59,752 nt of DNA from Mesorhizobium sp. Root157 (GTDB lineage Bacteria > Pseudomonadota > Alphaproteobacteria > Rhizobiales > Rhizobiaceae): NCBI RefSeq assembly GCF_001427385.1, contig NZ_LMGJ01000008.1, forward strand, positions 1 to 59,752, given 5' to 3'. Made by a program: the position numbers and the translations under genes. Below the pieces are notes generated by a model. The model saw nothing but the letters and a program-made list of their open reading frames with translations. It was not told where the DNA came from and did not search any database. Below are positions 8,395 through 17,445 of this stretch, piece by piece (the stretch's first letter is position 1; each line of letters begins with the position of its first letter).

Positions 8395-9516
8395 ATGGCC
8401 ACATTCCCCATCCCCGTATCGGTCATCACCGGCTTCCTCGGCGCCGGCAAGACGACCTTGCTCAATCGGCTGCTGAAAGACCCAGCGCTCGTCGACACCG
8501 CCGTCATCATCAATGAATTCGGCGACGTCTCCATCGATCATCTGCTGGTCGAACAGGCGTCCGACGGCATCATCGAGCTTTCCGACGGCTGCCTTTGCTG
8601 CACGGTGCGCGGCGAACTGGTCGACACGCTGGCCGAACTCATCGACCGCCTGCAGACCGGCCGCATCGCCAATCTGTCGCGCGTCGTTATCGAAACCACA
8701 GGGCTGGCCGATCCGGCGCCGGTGTTGCAATCCATCATGGCCCACCCGGTGCTGGTGCAGGCGTTCCGGCTCGACGGCGTCGTCACCATGGTCGACGCGG
8801 TCAATGGCGCGGCCACGCTCGACGCCCATGTCGAGGCGGTGAAGCAGGCGGCGGTCGCCGACCGCATCGTCGTCACCAAGACCGATCTGGTCGCCGGCGA
8901 GGGCGAATTGGCGGCTTTGCGCGCTCGCCTGCACCTGCTCAATCCCGGCGCCCCCCTGATCGATGTCGGCAAGGCAGGCGTTTCCGAATTGTTCGACTGC
9001 GGCCTCTACAATCCCGCCACCAAATCGGCCGACGTGCGCCGCTGGCTGGGCGAAGCGGCCGACGAGCACACACACGACCATGGGCATGACCATCGGCACG
9101 ATCATGCCCACGCCCATCATGACCACGACCACGGCCATCATCGCCACGATGCGCGCGTCCGCACCGATACGCTGGTCCATGACGGTCCCTTGCCGTTCTC
9201 GGCCATCGAAATGTTCCTCGATCTTTTGCGCTCCACCCATGGCGAGCATCTGCTGCGCATGAAGGGCATCATCGAACTGACTGACGACCCGTCGCAGCCG
9301 CTGGTGGTCCATGGCGTCCAGAAGATTCTGCATCCGCCGGCCCGCCTGCCGGCCTGGCCGGACGAGCGGCGCGGCACTCGTTTGGTGCTGATCACGATGG
9401 ACATGCCGCAGGACTACATCAGCCGGCTTTTCGCAGCGCTCACCAACCGGCCACAGGTCGACACGCCCGACCGCGTGGCGCTGGAGAACAACCCGCTTGC
9501 CATCGCCGGGCGATAA
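8395..9516 (+). CDS. CobW/COG0523 G3E GTPase, probable zinc metallochaperone
   Basis: The 373-residue GTPase has a Walker A at residues 13-20 (GFLGAGKT), the CxCC metal-binding motif at Cys66, Cys68 and Cys69 (GCLCC), and a TKTD guanine-specificity motif. A dense histidine-rich segment lies near residues 222-253, followed by a CobW C-terminal domain. The His-rich loop is typical of zinc-related COG0523 members rather than cobalt-handling CobW of B12 synthesis. ATG 8395 lies 7 bp after the carboxypeptidase stop. No Zur operator is recognisable here. The client protein is unknown; a periplasm-linked zinc enzyme would be speculation. Confidence 0.9.
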   Translation: MATFPIPVSVITGFLGAGKTTLLNRLLKDPALVDTAVIINEFGDVSIDHLLVEQASDGIIELSDGCLCCTVRGELVDTLAELIDRLQTGRIANLSRVVIETTGLADPAPVLQSIMAHPVLVQAFRLDGVVTMVDAVNGAATLDAHVEAVKQAAVADRIVVTKTDLVAGEGELAALRARLHLLNPGAPLIDVGKAGVSELFDCGLYNPATKSADVRRWLGEAADEHTHDHGHDHRHDHAHAHHDHDHGHHRHDARVRTDTLVHDGPLPFSAIEMFLDLLRSTHGEHLLRMKGIIELTDDPSQPLVVHGVQKILHPPARLPAWPDERRGTRLVLITMDMPQDYISRLFAALTNRPQVDTPDRVALENNPLAIAGR

Positions 9517-9555
9517 CGCAACGAAACAGCGCCGCCCCCGTCCGGGGCGCGACCT

Positions 9556-9640
9556 CTCAACCTCATCATCCCGGAATTCCCTTTCGAGCGGAGAGAGAAA
9601 GGAATGTCCTGGCATCCGGCCGGTGTGGTGGCGCGCAGGG
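9556..9640. repeat. Palindromic dispersed repeat, family 1 copy A
   Basis: The core CTTTCGAGCGGAG-n-GAAAGG is flanked by CATCCCGGAATTC and a TCCTGGCATCC-like arm, forming an imperfect long hairpin. A second copy with the same core lies at 23524-23600. It fills the gap between the metallochaperone and L,D-transpeptidase genes and could stabilise mRNA ends. I see no other feature in this gap. Confidence 0.6.
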
Positions 9641-9734
9641 CCGGTGAGGGGGAAGCGCGAACGTTGGTTGGTGCGAGAGGCGCAGCCAACCTGGAAATGC
9701 ACCGATCCAGAAAAACAGGCTCGCCGCTGAAAAC

Positions 9735-11057
9735 TCAGCCGCCGAACATGCCGAGCAGCCGCTTCTTCAGCTTGGAAACGGTGCCGTCGGACTGCGCGGT
9801 CTGCATCTCGGACGCAGGCGCTGCTTCGACCGGCTGCTGGACGGCGACAGCGGCAGGCTGTTGCTTGGCAGCCTTGGCTGCGGCCTTTTCGGCAGCGAGT
9901 TGCTGCTGGGCAAGTTCCTTGGCGGCCTTGGCGGCCGCGACCGCAGCAGCCTTTTCTTCCGCTGCCTTCTGCTTGGCGGCCTTTTCGGCATCCAGCGCGG
10001 CCATCTTTCGCCCGGCCGGCGAATCGATACGGCCCATGCGCTGGGTTTCTGTGACCGTGCCGTCGGTGTTCAGTGACGGCGGCTCGATCGGCACGCGTTC
10101 GCCACGGGCGCGCTTGCGCGTCCATTCCGAAACGATGTTGGCTTCCTTGATCCCGGCAATGGTCGGCTTCGGCGCCGGCGTCGAGGTGTTGACGGCGCTG
10201 TTGAAGGCGGCCTCATAGGTGCTTTGATAGGCGCTGTAGGCCATCCTCAGCGAATCCGGCTGCGTGGTGGCCGGGCAGGTGCCGGCCGGGTCGAAGCCCT
10301 GCCCGTCGGCCGCGATCTGGTTGAAGACGTAGCGCTTCTCGCACACGTCCACCTTCGGCGGCACCTTGGTCACTTCGAAATTGTCGTAGCCGGCCTTCAG
10401 CATCTTCCAGAACTCGTAGTTCGGGTCGTTGCGGTAGCGCGCCATGTTGGCGGCGGTCATGCGGAAGGGAAAAGCCTGGATCTGGAACTCGGTCTGGCCG
10501 CCCTTGAAAGCGTCGCGGCCGAAGGCGTAAATCTCCTCGATCTGCGGATCGGTCATCGAATAGCAGCCGGACGAGGAGCAGGCGCCATGCACCATCAAAT
10601 TGGAGCCGGTGCGGCCGTTGACGCGGTCATAGGCGTTGGGATAGCCCATGTTGAAGGCGAGGTGATACTGCGAATTCGGCTTCATCTGCGCCGGGCGCAC
10701 CGTGTAGAAGCCTTCCGGCGCCTGGCGGTCGCCTTCGGTGAATTTCGGCCCCAGCTTGCCCGACCATTTGCAGATGTCGTAGCTGGCGATGATGTCGTAG
10801 CGGCCGTTGCTCTTCTGTTTCCAGATTTCGAGCTTGCCTTCTTCCTTGAAGATACGGGCCATGACCGGCGCGGTTCGGCTCATGCCCTTCTTGCTCATCT
10901 CGGCGAGAACCTTGGCCGGCAATTGCCGGTTGGCGTGCTGCGGGGCGAAGTCGCCAACCGACGATTCGGTGCAGCCGGCAACGCCGAGAGCAGCCACGAT
11001 AAGTCCAGCACGAGCAAATTTGGCCAGCAAGGATGCAGTTTTCGTCATTTTTCCCAT
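9735..11057 (-). CDS. L,D-transpeptidase-like lipoprotein (YkuD family)
   Basis: The 440-residue envelope protein begins with a lipoprotein signal: a hydrophobic stretch ending LGVAGC, with lipid-attachment Cys29. The YkuD catalytic motif is H157-G...S-G-C165 (HGACSSSGCYSM), so the cysteine acts as nucleophile in forming 3-3 peptidoglycan cross-links or attaching proteins to peptidoglycan. The last roughly 120 residues are an Ala/Lys/Gln-rich coiled-coil-like tail ending LKKRLLGMFGG. Start 11057 is preferred because AAAGG lies 7 bases upstream; 11048 is possible. Transcribed alone. Confidence 0.88.
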   Translation of the reverse strand: MGKMTKTASLLAKFARAGLIVAALGVAGCTESSVGDFAPQHANRQLPAKVLAEMSKKGMSRTAPVMARIFKEEGKLEIWKQKSNGRYDIIASYDICKWSGKLGPKFTEGDRQAPEGFYTVRPAQMKPNSQYHLAFNMGYPNAYDRVNGRTGSNLMVHGACSSSGCYSMTDPQIEEIYAFGRDAFKGGQTEFQIQAFPFRMTAANMARYRNDPNYEFWKMLKAGYDNFEVTKVPPKVDVCEKRYVFNQIAADGQGFDPAGTCPATTQPDSLRMAYSAYQSTYEAAFNSAVNTSTPAPKPTIAGIKEANIVSEWTRKRARGERVPIEPPSLNTDGTVTETQRMGRIDSPAGRKMAALDAEKAAKQKAAEEKAAAVAAAKAAKELAQQQLAAEKAAAKAAKQQPAAVAVQQPVEAAPASEMQTAQSDGTVSKLKKRLLGMFGG

Positions 11058-11270
11058 GCCCCGGCCTTTTGCAGCCGGGCCGAACAACCGAACATCGACG
11101 GACACTAAGCCCGTTAACCTTGAAAATTCCTTACCGCAAGTGGCGCGAAAAACCTCTCACGGCTTTGTCATTGGGCCAAACCAGCGGCATTTTTGTGGCG
11201 CAAATGCGCACAAGGCGTTGGCCCGCAGCGCAGACCATCTGGAAATTCGCTCTGGCGAGGCAAATGGTGT

Positions 11271-11340
11271 GGTTTTCGAGAACCGGAGCGGAGCGTACGT
11301 TAAGGTACGTGAGCACCGGAAGCGCAGAAAGCCGCATCAG
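11271..11340. repeat. Dispersed hairpin repeat with CGTACGTTAAGGTACG core
   Basis: The sequence TTTTCGAGAACCGGAGCGGAG, then CGTAC-GTTAAG-GTACG and GAGCACCGGAAGCGCAG, forms a stem-loop (CCGGnGCnnnnCGTAC paired with GTACGTGAGCACCGG). I recognise the style from intergenic repeats of rhizobial genomes. No other copy occurs in this window. It lies in the roughly 315-bp gap between accA and the transpeptidase, which otherwise holds nothing I can name. Confidence 0.55.
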
Positions 11341-11372
11341 TTGCCCGCCGGAGTAGAATTACCAAAGGTCTC

Positions 11373-12320
11373 CTAGAGGCTGCGGCCCATGGCGAGATAC
11401 TTCTCGCGCCGCTGCTCGCGGAAATCGGCATTGGTGCCGGCAAATTCCTTCATCGTCTTCGCGATCAGGTCGCCGGTCGAGGCAATCACCGTCTCGGGCG
11501 CACGGTGCGCCCCGCCGAGCGGTTCTGGAACGATCGCGTCGATGATCTTGAGGCCGAGCAGGTCCTGCGCCGTGATTTTCATGTTGGTGGCCGCGTCCTT
11601 GGAACGCGTCGTGTCGCGCCACAGGATCGAGGCGGCACCTTCCGGGGAAATCACCGAGTAGATCGAATGCTCCAGCATGTAGACCCGGTTGGCGGTGGCG
11701 ATTGCAATCGCCCCGCCCGAGCCGCCTTCGCCGATCACCACCGAGATCGACGGAACCTTGAGCGCAAGGCAGGCAGAGGTCGAGCGGGCGATGGCCTCGG
11801 CCTGGCCGCGTTCCTCGGCGCCGACGCCGGGATAGGCGCCCGCCGTATCGACGAGCGTGATCAGGGGAATGCCGAAGCGGTCGGCCAGTTCCATCAGCCG
11901 CACCGCCTTGCGATAGCCTTCCGGCCGTACCGAGCCGAAATTGTGCCTCAGCCGGCTTGCCGTGTCGGAGCCCTTCTCCTGGCCGATAATGGCCACAGGC
12001 TCGCCCTTGAAACGGGCAAAGCCGCCGACGATCGCCTGGTCCTCGCCATAGGTGCGGTCGCCGGCCAGCGTGGTGAAATCGGTGAACAGGCCCTTGATGT
12101 AGTCGAGGCAGTGCGGCCGGTCGGGATGGCGCGCCACCTGCACCTTCTGCCATGGCGTCAGCGCCTTGTAGGCATCGCGCAGCGCGTCGCGCGAGCGCTT
12201 TTCCAGCCGGGCGATCTCGTCGGCGACATCGACTGCCTCGCCGCTCTCCGCCAGCTTCTTCAGTTCGAGAATCTTGCCTTCGAGATCGGCAACCGGTTTT
12301 TCGAAGTCGAGGTAATTGTA
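11373..12320 (-). CDS. accA: Acetyl-CoA carboxylase carboxyltransferase subunit alpha
   Basis: The 315-residue protein starts [15 protein letters not shown] and matches AccA over its full usual length (about 317). The N-terminal helical region is followed by the crotonase-fold carboxyltransferase core, with [34 protein letters not shown] and [13 protein letters not shown], which bind the biotin-carboxyl carrier and acetyl-CoA. It pairs with AccD, encoded elsewhere, to make malonyl-CoA, the first step of fatty-acid synthesis. Start 12320 is chosen by family alignment; an upstream in-frame start at 12383 would add 21 residues. It lies downstream of xerD on the same strand with about 100 bp between them. 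Confidence 0.97.
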   Translation of the reverse strand, partial: YNYLDFEKPVADLEGKILELKKLAESGEAVDVADEIARLEKRSRDALRDAYKALTPWQKVQVARHPDRPHCLDYIKGLFTDFTTLAGDRTYGEDQAIVGGFARFKGEPVAIIGQEKGSDTASRLRHNFGSVRPEGYRKAVRLMELADRFGIPLITLVDTAGAYPGVGAEERGQAEAIARSTSACLALKVPSISVVIGEGGSGGAIAIATANRVYMLEHSIYSVISPEGAASILWRDTTRSKDAATNMKITAQDLLGLKIIDAIVPEPLGGAHRAPETVIASTGDLIAKTMKEFAGTNADFREQRREKYLAMGRSL

Positions 12321-12418
12321 CATTCGTGAGCTGACCAGTGCGCCGTAAACGACGAGGGTTGATGCCTGCCGCCGGATGAGCAAGCGCTAAATGTCGCCCT
12401 CACATAGCGGCATGAGCG

Positions 12419-13336
12419 CTAGTCGGCAAGCGGATGGTGGTCATTGACCAGCCGCACAAGCCGCTCCTCCAGCACATGCGTGTAAATCTGGGTGGTCGAG
12501 ATGTCTGCATGGCCGAGCAACTGCTGGACGGCGCGCAGATCCGCGCCGTTTTGCAGCAAATGGCTGGCGAAGGCGTGGCGCAGCACATGCGGCGACACCT
12601 TTGCCGCGGATATCCCGGCGCGCGCGGCCAGCCCCTTCAGGTCGCGGGCAAACACCTGCCTGGCCAAAAAACCGGTATCGGAAGCAGCCGGAAACAAAAA
12701 CGGGCTTTCAGCAAGAGCCGGCGCGCGCGTGCGTTCCGTCAGCCAGGCGCGCATTGCCTGCCGCGCCTTGCCCGACAGCGGCACCATGCGTTCCTTGTCG
12801 CCCTTGCCGCGCACCACGAAAAAGCGCTCGTCGCGCAGCGCCACCGTCACCGGCAGGCTGACCAGTTCGGAGACGCGCAGGCCTGTCGCATAAAGCACTT
12901 CGACCAGCGCATGCAACCTGAGCGCCGCCACATGTTCAGCTGCGCCCGCCGAAGCGTCGGCGGCTTCCACCGCCGCGCAGTCCAGCAGCAGCCCCGTCTC
13001 CGCCTCGCTCATCGTCTTGGGCAGCGGGCGGCCTTTTTTCGGACTGTCCAGCGTGCCGGTCGGATCATCGCCCCGCAGCCCCTCGGCATAGAGGAACTTG
13101 AAGAACTGGCGCAGCGCCGACAGCTTGCGGGCCTGCGAGGTCGACGCAAAACCCCGTGCGGCGATGCCGTCGAGATAGACGCGTATGGCTGAAGTGTCGG
13201 CGCCGGCCAACCCGCCGGCGATTTCGCCCGACGCATCGTCGAGATCGCGGCGGTAGGAATCCAGCGTGTTCCTGGCCGCGCCGCGTTCGGCGCTCATCAT
13301 TTCAAGGAAGGCTTCGATGCGGGCCGCGCTGTTCAT
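12419..13336 (-). CDS. xerD: Tyrosine recombinase XerD
   Basis: The 305-residue protein has an N-terminal SAM-like core-binding domain (residues 1-90) and a catalytic domain carrying the tyrosine-recombinase signature: Arg in ATGLRVSEL, Lys in GKGDKER, HxxR in [12 protein letters not shown], His in [10 protein letters not shown] and nucleophile Tyr in IYTHV. With XerC it resolves chromosome dimers at dif under FtsK control. The chromosomal position next to accA and aroK, plus family length, argues for housekeeping XerD rather than a phage integrase. It is divergent from aroK, with a small membrane gene between. Confidence 0.94.
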   Translation of the reverse strand: MNSAARIEAFLEMMSAERGAARNTLDSYRRDLDDASGEIAGGLAGADTSAIRVYLDGIAARGFASTSQARKLSALRQFFKFLYAEGLRGDDPTGTLDSPKKGRPLPKTMSEAETGLLLDCAAVEAADASAGAAEHVAALRLHALVEVLYATGLRVSELVSLPVTVALRDERFFVVRGKGDKERMVPLSGKARQAMRAWLTERTRAPALAESPFLFPAASDTGFLARQVFARDLKGLAARAGISAAKVSPHVLRHAFASHLLQNGADLRAVQQLLGHADISTTQIYTHVLEERLVRLVNDHHPLAD

Positions 13337-13353
13337 TCAGGTGGGAACCTACG

Positions 13354-13503
13354 CTATTTTTGCGGCAGAAGCTTTTCCGCCGGGATACGCACGCTGAGTT
13401 CCGCCTGTTTCGGCTCGACGAACATCACCAGCGCAAACATCGCGCCATAGACGATGCCGGCCAGGACGGCGAGAGTGACGATGAAGCGGAACAGTGTCGG
13501 CAT
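13354..13503 (-). CDS. Small single-pass membrane protein, 49 residues
   Basis: A short frame reads MPTLFRFIVTLAVLAGIVYG, continues with a hydrophobic run to MFVEPKQ, and ends in a soluble tail AELSVRIPAEKLLPQK. One transmembrane helix covers about residues 5-30. It lies 17 bp upstream of xerD on the same strand and divergent from aroK, so the two may be co-transcribed. I believe similar small proteins occur at this locus in other Rhizobiales, but I know no function. The coherent hydrophobic pattern and position support coding. Confidence 0.75.
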   Translation of the reverse strand: MPTLFRFIVTLAVLAGIVYGAMFALVMFVEPKQAELSVRIPAEKLLPQK

Positions 13504-13646
13504 GAGTTGTGGTAAGTCCTGACCCTGTTTCTGGCTCGCCGCCCGAATCTGTTCCCTTATGGGACGCCAATTCGGTCATTTCAAGTATACAACACAGCAA
13601 CACGCAAGCTTGACGCAACCGGGCTTTTCATGTCGATACGCCAGCG

Positions 13647-14243
13647 ATGAACGCTCAATCTGCAATCGAAACGGATGTCGACCAGGCAGCCCTGCTGGAA
13701 AGGCTGGGGCAGCGCTCCATCGTGCTGGTTGGCCTGATGGGCGCCGGCAAGACGGCGATCGGCCGCAAGGTCGCCACCACGCTCGGCCTTGCCTTCGTCG
13801 ACAGCGACCAGGAGATCGAAGACGTCTCGCGCATGTCCATCCCCGAGCTGTTCGACCTTTACGGCGAGCCGGAATTCCGGGCGCTGGAGCAGCGTGTCAT
13901 CGTCCGCGTGCTGGAAGGCGGCCCGCAGATCCTCTCCACCGGCGGCGGCGCCTACATGAATGCCCAGACGCGCGAGGCGGTTCGCGCCAACGGCGTTTCG
14001 ATATGGCTAAAGGCCGACCTCGACCTTTTGATGGAACGGGTGTCGAAGAAGCAGAACCGGCCGCTGTTGAAGAACGACAATCCGCGTGCCGTCCTGGAAA
14101 GCCTGATGAACGAGCGCTACCCGGTCTACGCCACCGCCGACCTGACCGTGGTGACCCGCGACGAGCGCAAGGAAGTCATCGCCGCCGAGGTCATCGAGGC
14201 GCTCGGCAGGCATCTTTCCAACATCCGCGAGGACAAGTCGTGA
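13647..14243 (+). CDS. aroK: Shikimate kinase
   Basis: The 198-residue P-loop kinase phosphorylates shikimate with ATP in the chorismate pathway. It shows Walker A GLMGAGKT near residue 29, the shikimate-binding [16 protein letters not shown], and the lid region [10 protein letters not shown] 20-residue N-terminal extension precedes the core, as in other rhizobial homologs. Its TGA overlaps the GTG start of aroB, so the two are translationally coupled. A weak candidate promoter (TTGACG 13610-13615, TCGATA 13633-13638) would give a nearly leaderless message; this is tentative. Confidence 0.96.
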   Translation: MNAQSAIETDVDQAALLERLGQRSIVLVGLMGAGKTAIGRKVATTLGLAFVDSDQEIEDVSRMSIPELFDLYGEPEFRALEQRVIVRVLEGGPQILSTGGGAYMNAQTREAVRANGVSIWLKADLDLLMERVSKKQNRPLLKNDNPRAVLESLMNERYPVYATADLTVVTRDERKEVIAAEVIEALGRHLSNIREDKS

Positions 14244-15355
14244 GTGCAGTCGTTACCGTCGAAGTCGGCCTGGGCGAGCGCGCCTACGACATTCTCATCG
14301 GCCCCGGTCTCCTCGCAGGCGCCGGCACGGAGATCGCCAAGCGGCTGCCCGGCACCCGCACGGCCATCGTCACCGACGAGAACGTCGCCGCCAACCACCT
14401 GGACGCGCTGAAGGCCGGCCTCGAGGCGGGCGGTATCCCAGCCTCAGTCATCGTCCTTGCCCCCGGCGAAAAGACCAAGAACTTCGAAGCCCTGCAGCAG
14501 GTTGTCGACGGCGTTCTGGCGGCGAAGCTGGAGCGCGGCGATGCCGTCCTTGCGCTGGGCGGCGGCGTCGTCGGCGACCTCGCCGGCTTCGCCGCCGGCA
14601 TCGTGCGGCGCGGCATGCACTTCGTGCAGGTTCCGACCTCGCTTCTGGCGCAGGTCGATTCCTCCGTCGGCGGCAAGACCGGCATCAACAGTCCGCGCGG
14701 GAAAAACCTGGTGGGCGTGTTCCACCAGCCCAAACTGGTGCTGGCCGACACCGGCGTCCTCGATACGCTGCCGTTGCGAGAATTCCGCGCCGGCTATGCC
14801 GAGGTCGCCAAATACGGGCTGATCGACCGGCCGCGGTTTTTCGCCTGGCTGGAAAAGAACTGGCAGGACATATTCGCCGGCGGACCCGCCCGCATCGAGG
14901 CGATTGCCGAAGCCTGCCGGGCCAAGGCCGATGTCGTGGCGCGCGACGAATTCGAACAGGGCGACCGGGCGCTGCTCAACCTCGGCCACACCTTCGGCCA
15001 TGCGCTCGAGGCTGCGACCCGCTACGACAGCGCCCGCCTCGTCCACGGCGAGGGTGTCGCCATCGGCATGGCCCTGGCGCACCGGTTCTCCACCCGCCTC
15101 AATCTTGCCAGCCCGGACGATGCGGCCCGCGTCGAAACCCATCTCAAGGCCGTCGGCCTGCCATGGCGCATGGCCGATATTCCGGGCGAATTGCCGGATG
15201 CCGAGGCGCTGCTCGGCTTCATCGCCCAGGACAAGAAAGTGCAGCGCGGCGCGCTCACCTTCATCCTGACGCGCGGCATCGGCCAATCCTTCATCGCCAG
15301 GGACGTGCCGACCTCCGAGGTGCTCTCCTTTCTCAAGGAGAACCACCCGGGATGA
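14240..15355 (+). CDS. aroB: 3-dehydroquinate synthase
   Basis: The 371-residue enzyme converts DAHP to 3-dehydroquinate using NAD and a divalent metal. It shows [19 protein letters not shown] (NAD and substrate loop), [19 protein letters not shown], and metal ligands in [20 protein letters not shown] and [12 protein letters not shown] 14240 overlaps the aroK stop; family alignment supports it ([10 protein letters not shown]...). Its stop overlaps the ATG of the CorC-like gene, so aroK-aroB-corC-like form one coupled operon. Confidence 0.96.
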   Translation: MSAVVTVEVGLGERAYDILIGPGLLAGAGTEIAKRLPGTRTAIVTDENVAANHLDALKAGLEAGGIPASVIVLAPGEKTKNFEALQQVVDGVLAAKLERGDAVLALGGGVVGDLAGFAAGIVRRGMHFVQVPTSLLAQVDSSVGGKTGINSPRGKNLVGVFHQPKLVLADTGVLDTLPLREFRAGYAEVAKYGLIDRPRFFAWLEKNWQDIFAGGPARIEAIAEACRAKADVVARDEFEQGDRALLNLGHTFGHALEAATRYDSARLVHGEGVAIGMALAHRFSTRLNLASPDDAARVETHLKAVGLPWRMADIPGELPDAEALLGFIAQDKKVQRGALTFILTRGIGQSFIARDVPTSEVLSFLKENHPG

Positions 15356-16263
15356 GCGAGGCCGGCTGGATCGTCGCCGGCCTGTTCGCCACAGCCGGCC
15401 TTGCCGCTTTCCTGCTGCGGGATCGTCTCGCACGGGCGGCGGGCTATGCTCCGCTCAGCCAATCCCCGACAGGAAGCGGCGAACGGCGCGAGGAAGCCCA
15501 GCGCCCCGGCAATGGCAGCCGGCAGGACGAACGCAAGCGCCTCGACGACCGCTTCGAGCTCGATGAACTCGAAGTGTCGGACGTCATGGTCCACCGCACC
15601 AACATGCGTTCTGTCAACGCCGACAACGCACCCGAAGCCGTTGTCCGCGAGATCCTGCAAAGCCCCCACACCCGCATGCCTTTGTGGAAAGGCTCCCTCG
15701 ACAACATCGTCGGCGTGCTGCACGCCAAGGACCTGTTGCGCGCGCTGAACGATGTCGGCAACGACTTCTCCCGCATCGATGTGATGAAGGTCGCGGACAA
15801 GCCGTGGTTTGTGCCCGACACCACCACGCTTCAGGAACAGCTCAACGCCTTCCTGCGCCGCAAGGCGCATTTCGCCATCGTCGTCGACGAGTATGGCGAG
15901 GTCGAAGGCCTGGTGACGCTGGAAGACATCATCGAGGAAATCGTCGGCGAGATCGCCGACGAGCACGACATCGACATGCAGGGCGTCAAGCAGGAGGCCG
16001 ACGGTTCGGTCGTGGTCGAAGGCACGGTCGCGATCCGCGACCTCAACCGCGCACTGGACTGGGACCTGCCCGACGAGGAAGCGACCACCATTGCCGGCCT
16101 CGTCATCCATGAAACGCAGTCGATCCCGGAGGAGAAGCAGGCCTTCACCTTCCACGGCAAGCGTTTCGTGGTCATGAAGCGCGACAAGAACCGCATCGCC
16201 CGGCTGAGAATCAGGCCGGTATCCGTCGAGGCCGAGCCTCAGTCTCTACGGAAGCAGGATTAG
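15352..16263 (+). CDS. CorC/HlyC-type protein with CBS pair, lacking the DUF21 membrane domain
   Basis: The 303-residue protein has one N-terminal hydrophobic helix (residues 5-22), a linker rich in Ser, Gly, Arg and Glu, a pair of CBS domains (about 75-195, [11 protein letters not shown] and [23 protein letters not shown]) and a CorC_HlyC ligand-binding domain at the C-terminus. Homologs behind aroB in rhizobia are, as I recall, about 430 residues with an N-terminal DUF21/CNNM transport domain. Here that region is replaced by about 60 unrelated residues, although the gene is coupled to aroB by ATGA overlap. It could be a short CorC form or an internal deletion. A role in Mg/Co efflux would then be in doubt. 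Confidence 0.8.
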   Translation: MSEAGWIVAGLFATAGLAAFLLRDRLARAAGYAPLSQSPTGSGERREEAQRPGNGSRQDERKRLDDRFELDELEVSDVMVHRTNMRSVNADNAPEAVVREILQSPHTRMPLWKGSLDNIVGVLHAKDLLRALNDVGNDFSRIDVMKVADKPWFVPDTTTLQEQLNAFLRRKAHFAIVVDEYGEVEGLVTLEDIIEEIVGEIADEHDIDMQGVKQEADGSVVVEGTVAIRDLNRALDWDLPDEEATTIAGLVIHETQSIPEEKQAFTFHGKRFVVMKRDKNRIARLRIRPVSVEAEPQSLRKQD

Positions 16264-16921
16264 GCCTCGGCCAGAAATACCGTGCCGCAGCGATTGCCAT
16301 CGCCGCTCCGATCAACTGGGCGATGACAAAGCCCACCACGTGCTGCGGCAGGATGCCGGCGGGCGTCGCCGTGAACGCGCGCATCACCGTCATCGCCGGA
16401 TTGGCGAAGGCCGTCGAGGCGGTGAACCAGTAGGCTGCGCCGATATAGAGGCCGACCGCCGCCGGCACCACCGTCGGGGTCCGCGCCACGCAGCCGAGGA
16501 TGACAAGGATCAGGCCGAACGTCGCGATGCCTTCCGCCAGCCAGTGCCCTGACCCCGTGCGGGCGGTAGCTGCCATTTGCAGGATCGGCAGTTCGAACAT
16601 GGCGTGCGCCGCCCACACCCCGATCAGGAAGCCGGCAAGCTGGGCAAGGCTGTAGGGCATGACATCGCGCCACTTCAATTGCCCGTTGGCGGCGAAGGCG
16701 AGGCTGACGGCGGGGTTGAGATGCGCGCCTGAGACCGGGCCGAACAGCCAGATCAGCACCACCAGCATGGCGCCGGTCGAGGTCGAGGTGACAAGCAGCG
16801 CAAGGGCGTCCGAGCCTTGCGCCAACCGCTCGCCCATGATGCTCGACCCGACAATGGTGGCGAGCAGGAAGGCCGATCCGAGCGCCTCGGCGATGAGCCG
16901 TCTGGAAAGCGGTTCGTTCAT
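16211..16921 (-). CDS. aqpS: MIP-family channel, probable arsenite channel AqpS
   Basis: The 236-residue protein has six predicted membrane helices and two NPA boxes (HLNPAVSL near residue 66, FANPAMTV near 177). The residue after the second NPA is Met rather than the Arg that narrows ordinary aquaporins, which fits a solute-conducting channel. Third gene of arsR-arsC-aqpS with a 4-bp overlap to arsC. In Sinorhizobium meliloti the equivalent AqpS lets arsenite made by ArsC leave the cell down its gradient, replacing an active pump. Its 3' end overlaps the convergent CorC-like gene by 53 bp. Confidence 0.88.
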   Translation of the reverse strand: MNEPLSRRLIAEALGSAFLLATIVGSSIMGERLAQGSDALALLVTSTSTGAMLVVLIWLFGPVSGAHLNPAVSLAFAANGQLKWRDVMPYSLAQLAGFLIGVWAAHAMFELPILQMAATARTGSGHWLAEGIATFGLILVILGCVARTPTVVPAAVGLYIGAAYWFTASTAFANPAMTVMRAFTATPAGILPQHVVGFVIAQLIGAAMAIAAARYFWPRPNPASVETEARPRRIPA

Positions 16922-17445
16922 GGCTTGTTGCTCGCCGCCGGCGAGGCGCCTTCCGCCTTGCCGATTTCGGCGAGGTGGCTTTTGACGGCGAGATGGTCGA
17001 GCTTGTCCAGCGGCAGGGCAAGAAACAGCGAGATACGGGTCTTCATGTATTTGAACGCCGTGACAAAAGCCGTTTCCTTCTCGAGGTCGGTGCCGGTGAC
17101 GTGCGAAGGATCGTCGATGCCCCAATGCGCCGTCGCCGGATGGCCGGGCCAGACCGGGCATTGCTCGCCGGCGGCATCGTCGCAGACGGTGAAAACGAAG
17201 TCCATCGACGGCGCATCCGCAAAAGAAAATTCGTCCCAGCTTTTGGAACGCAAGCCGTCCGTCGGATAGCCGTAGCTGTCCAGCACCTTCAGGGCGAAGG
17301 GATTGACCTCACCCTTGGGATAGCTGCCGGCGGAATAGGCATTGAAGTGCGGCGCGCCGTCCTTTCGCAGGATGCCTTCGGCCAGGATGGAGCGCGCCGA
17401 ATTTCCGGTGCACAGGAAAAGCACGTTGAATGGTCGGTGGGTCAT
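16918..17445 (-). CDS. arsC: Arsenate reductase, low-molecular-weight phosphatase type
   Basis: The 175-residue protein has the LMW-PTP signature C12-T-G-N-S-A-R18 near the N-terminus and the DDPS acid loop near residue 111. It reduces arsenate to arsenite using thiols. Further cysteines lie in VCDDAAGEQCPVW, in the position used by thioredoxin-coupled ArsC to relay the disulfide. ATG overlaps the arsR stop and its stop overlaps the aqpS start, so the three are co-translated. A C-terminal extension of about 30 residues (after KSHLAEI) is low complexity. Confidence 0.93.
   Translation of the reverse strand: MTHRPFNVLFLCTGNSARSILAEGILRKDGAPHFNAYSAGSYPKGEVNPFALKVLDSYGYPTDGLRSKSWDEFSFADAPSMDFVFTVCDDAAGEQCPVWPGHPATAHWGIDDPSHVTGTDLEKETAFVTAFKYMKTRISLFLALPLDKLDHLAVKSHLAEIGKAEGASPAASNKP

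Noticed and set aside
8395..9516. Assignment of the COG0523 gene as cobW of B12 synthesis
   Set aside because: The histidine-rich loop and the neighbouring cell-wall gene, with no B12 gene nearby, fit a zinc-type chaperone better. cobS and cobT are over 9 kb away in a different operon.
8266..10125. A roughly 620-codon minus-strand frame opposite the metallochaperone gene
   Set aside because: It spans two real genes and a repeat, is rich in His/Asp/Arg repeats mirrored from the opposite strand, and has no family signature.
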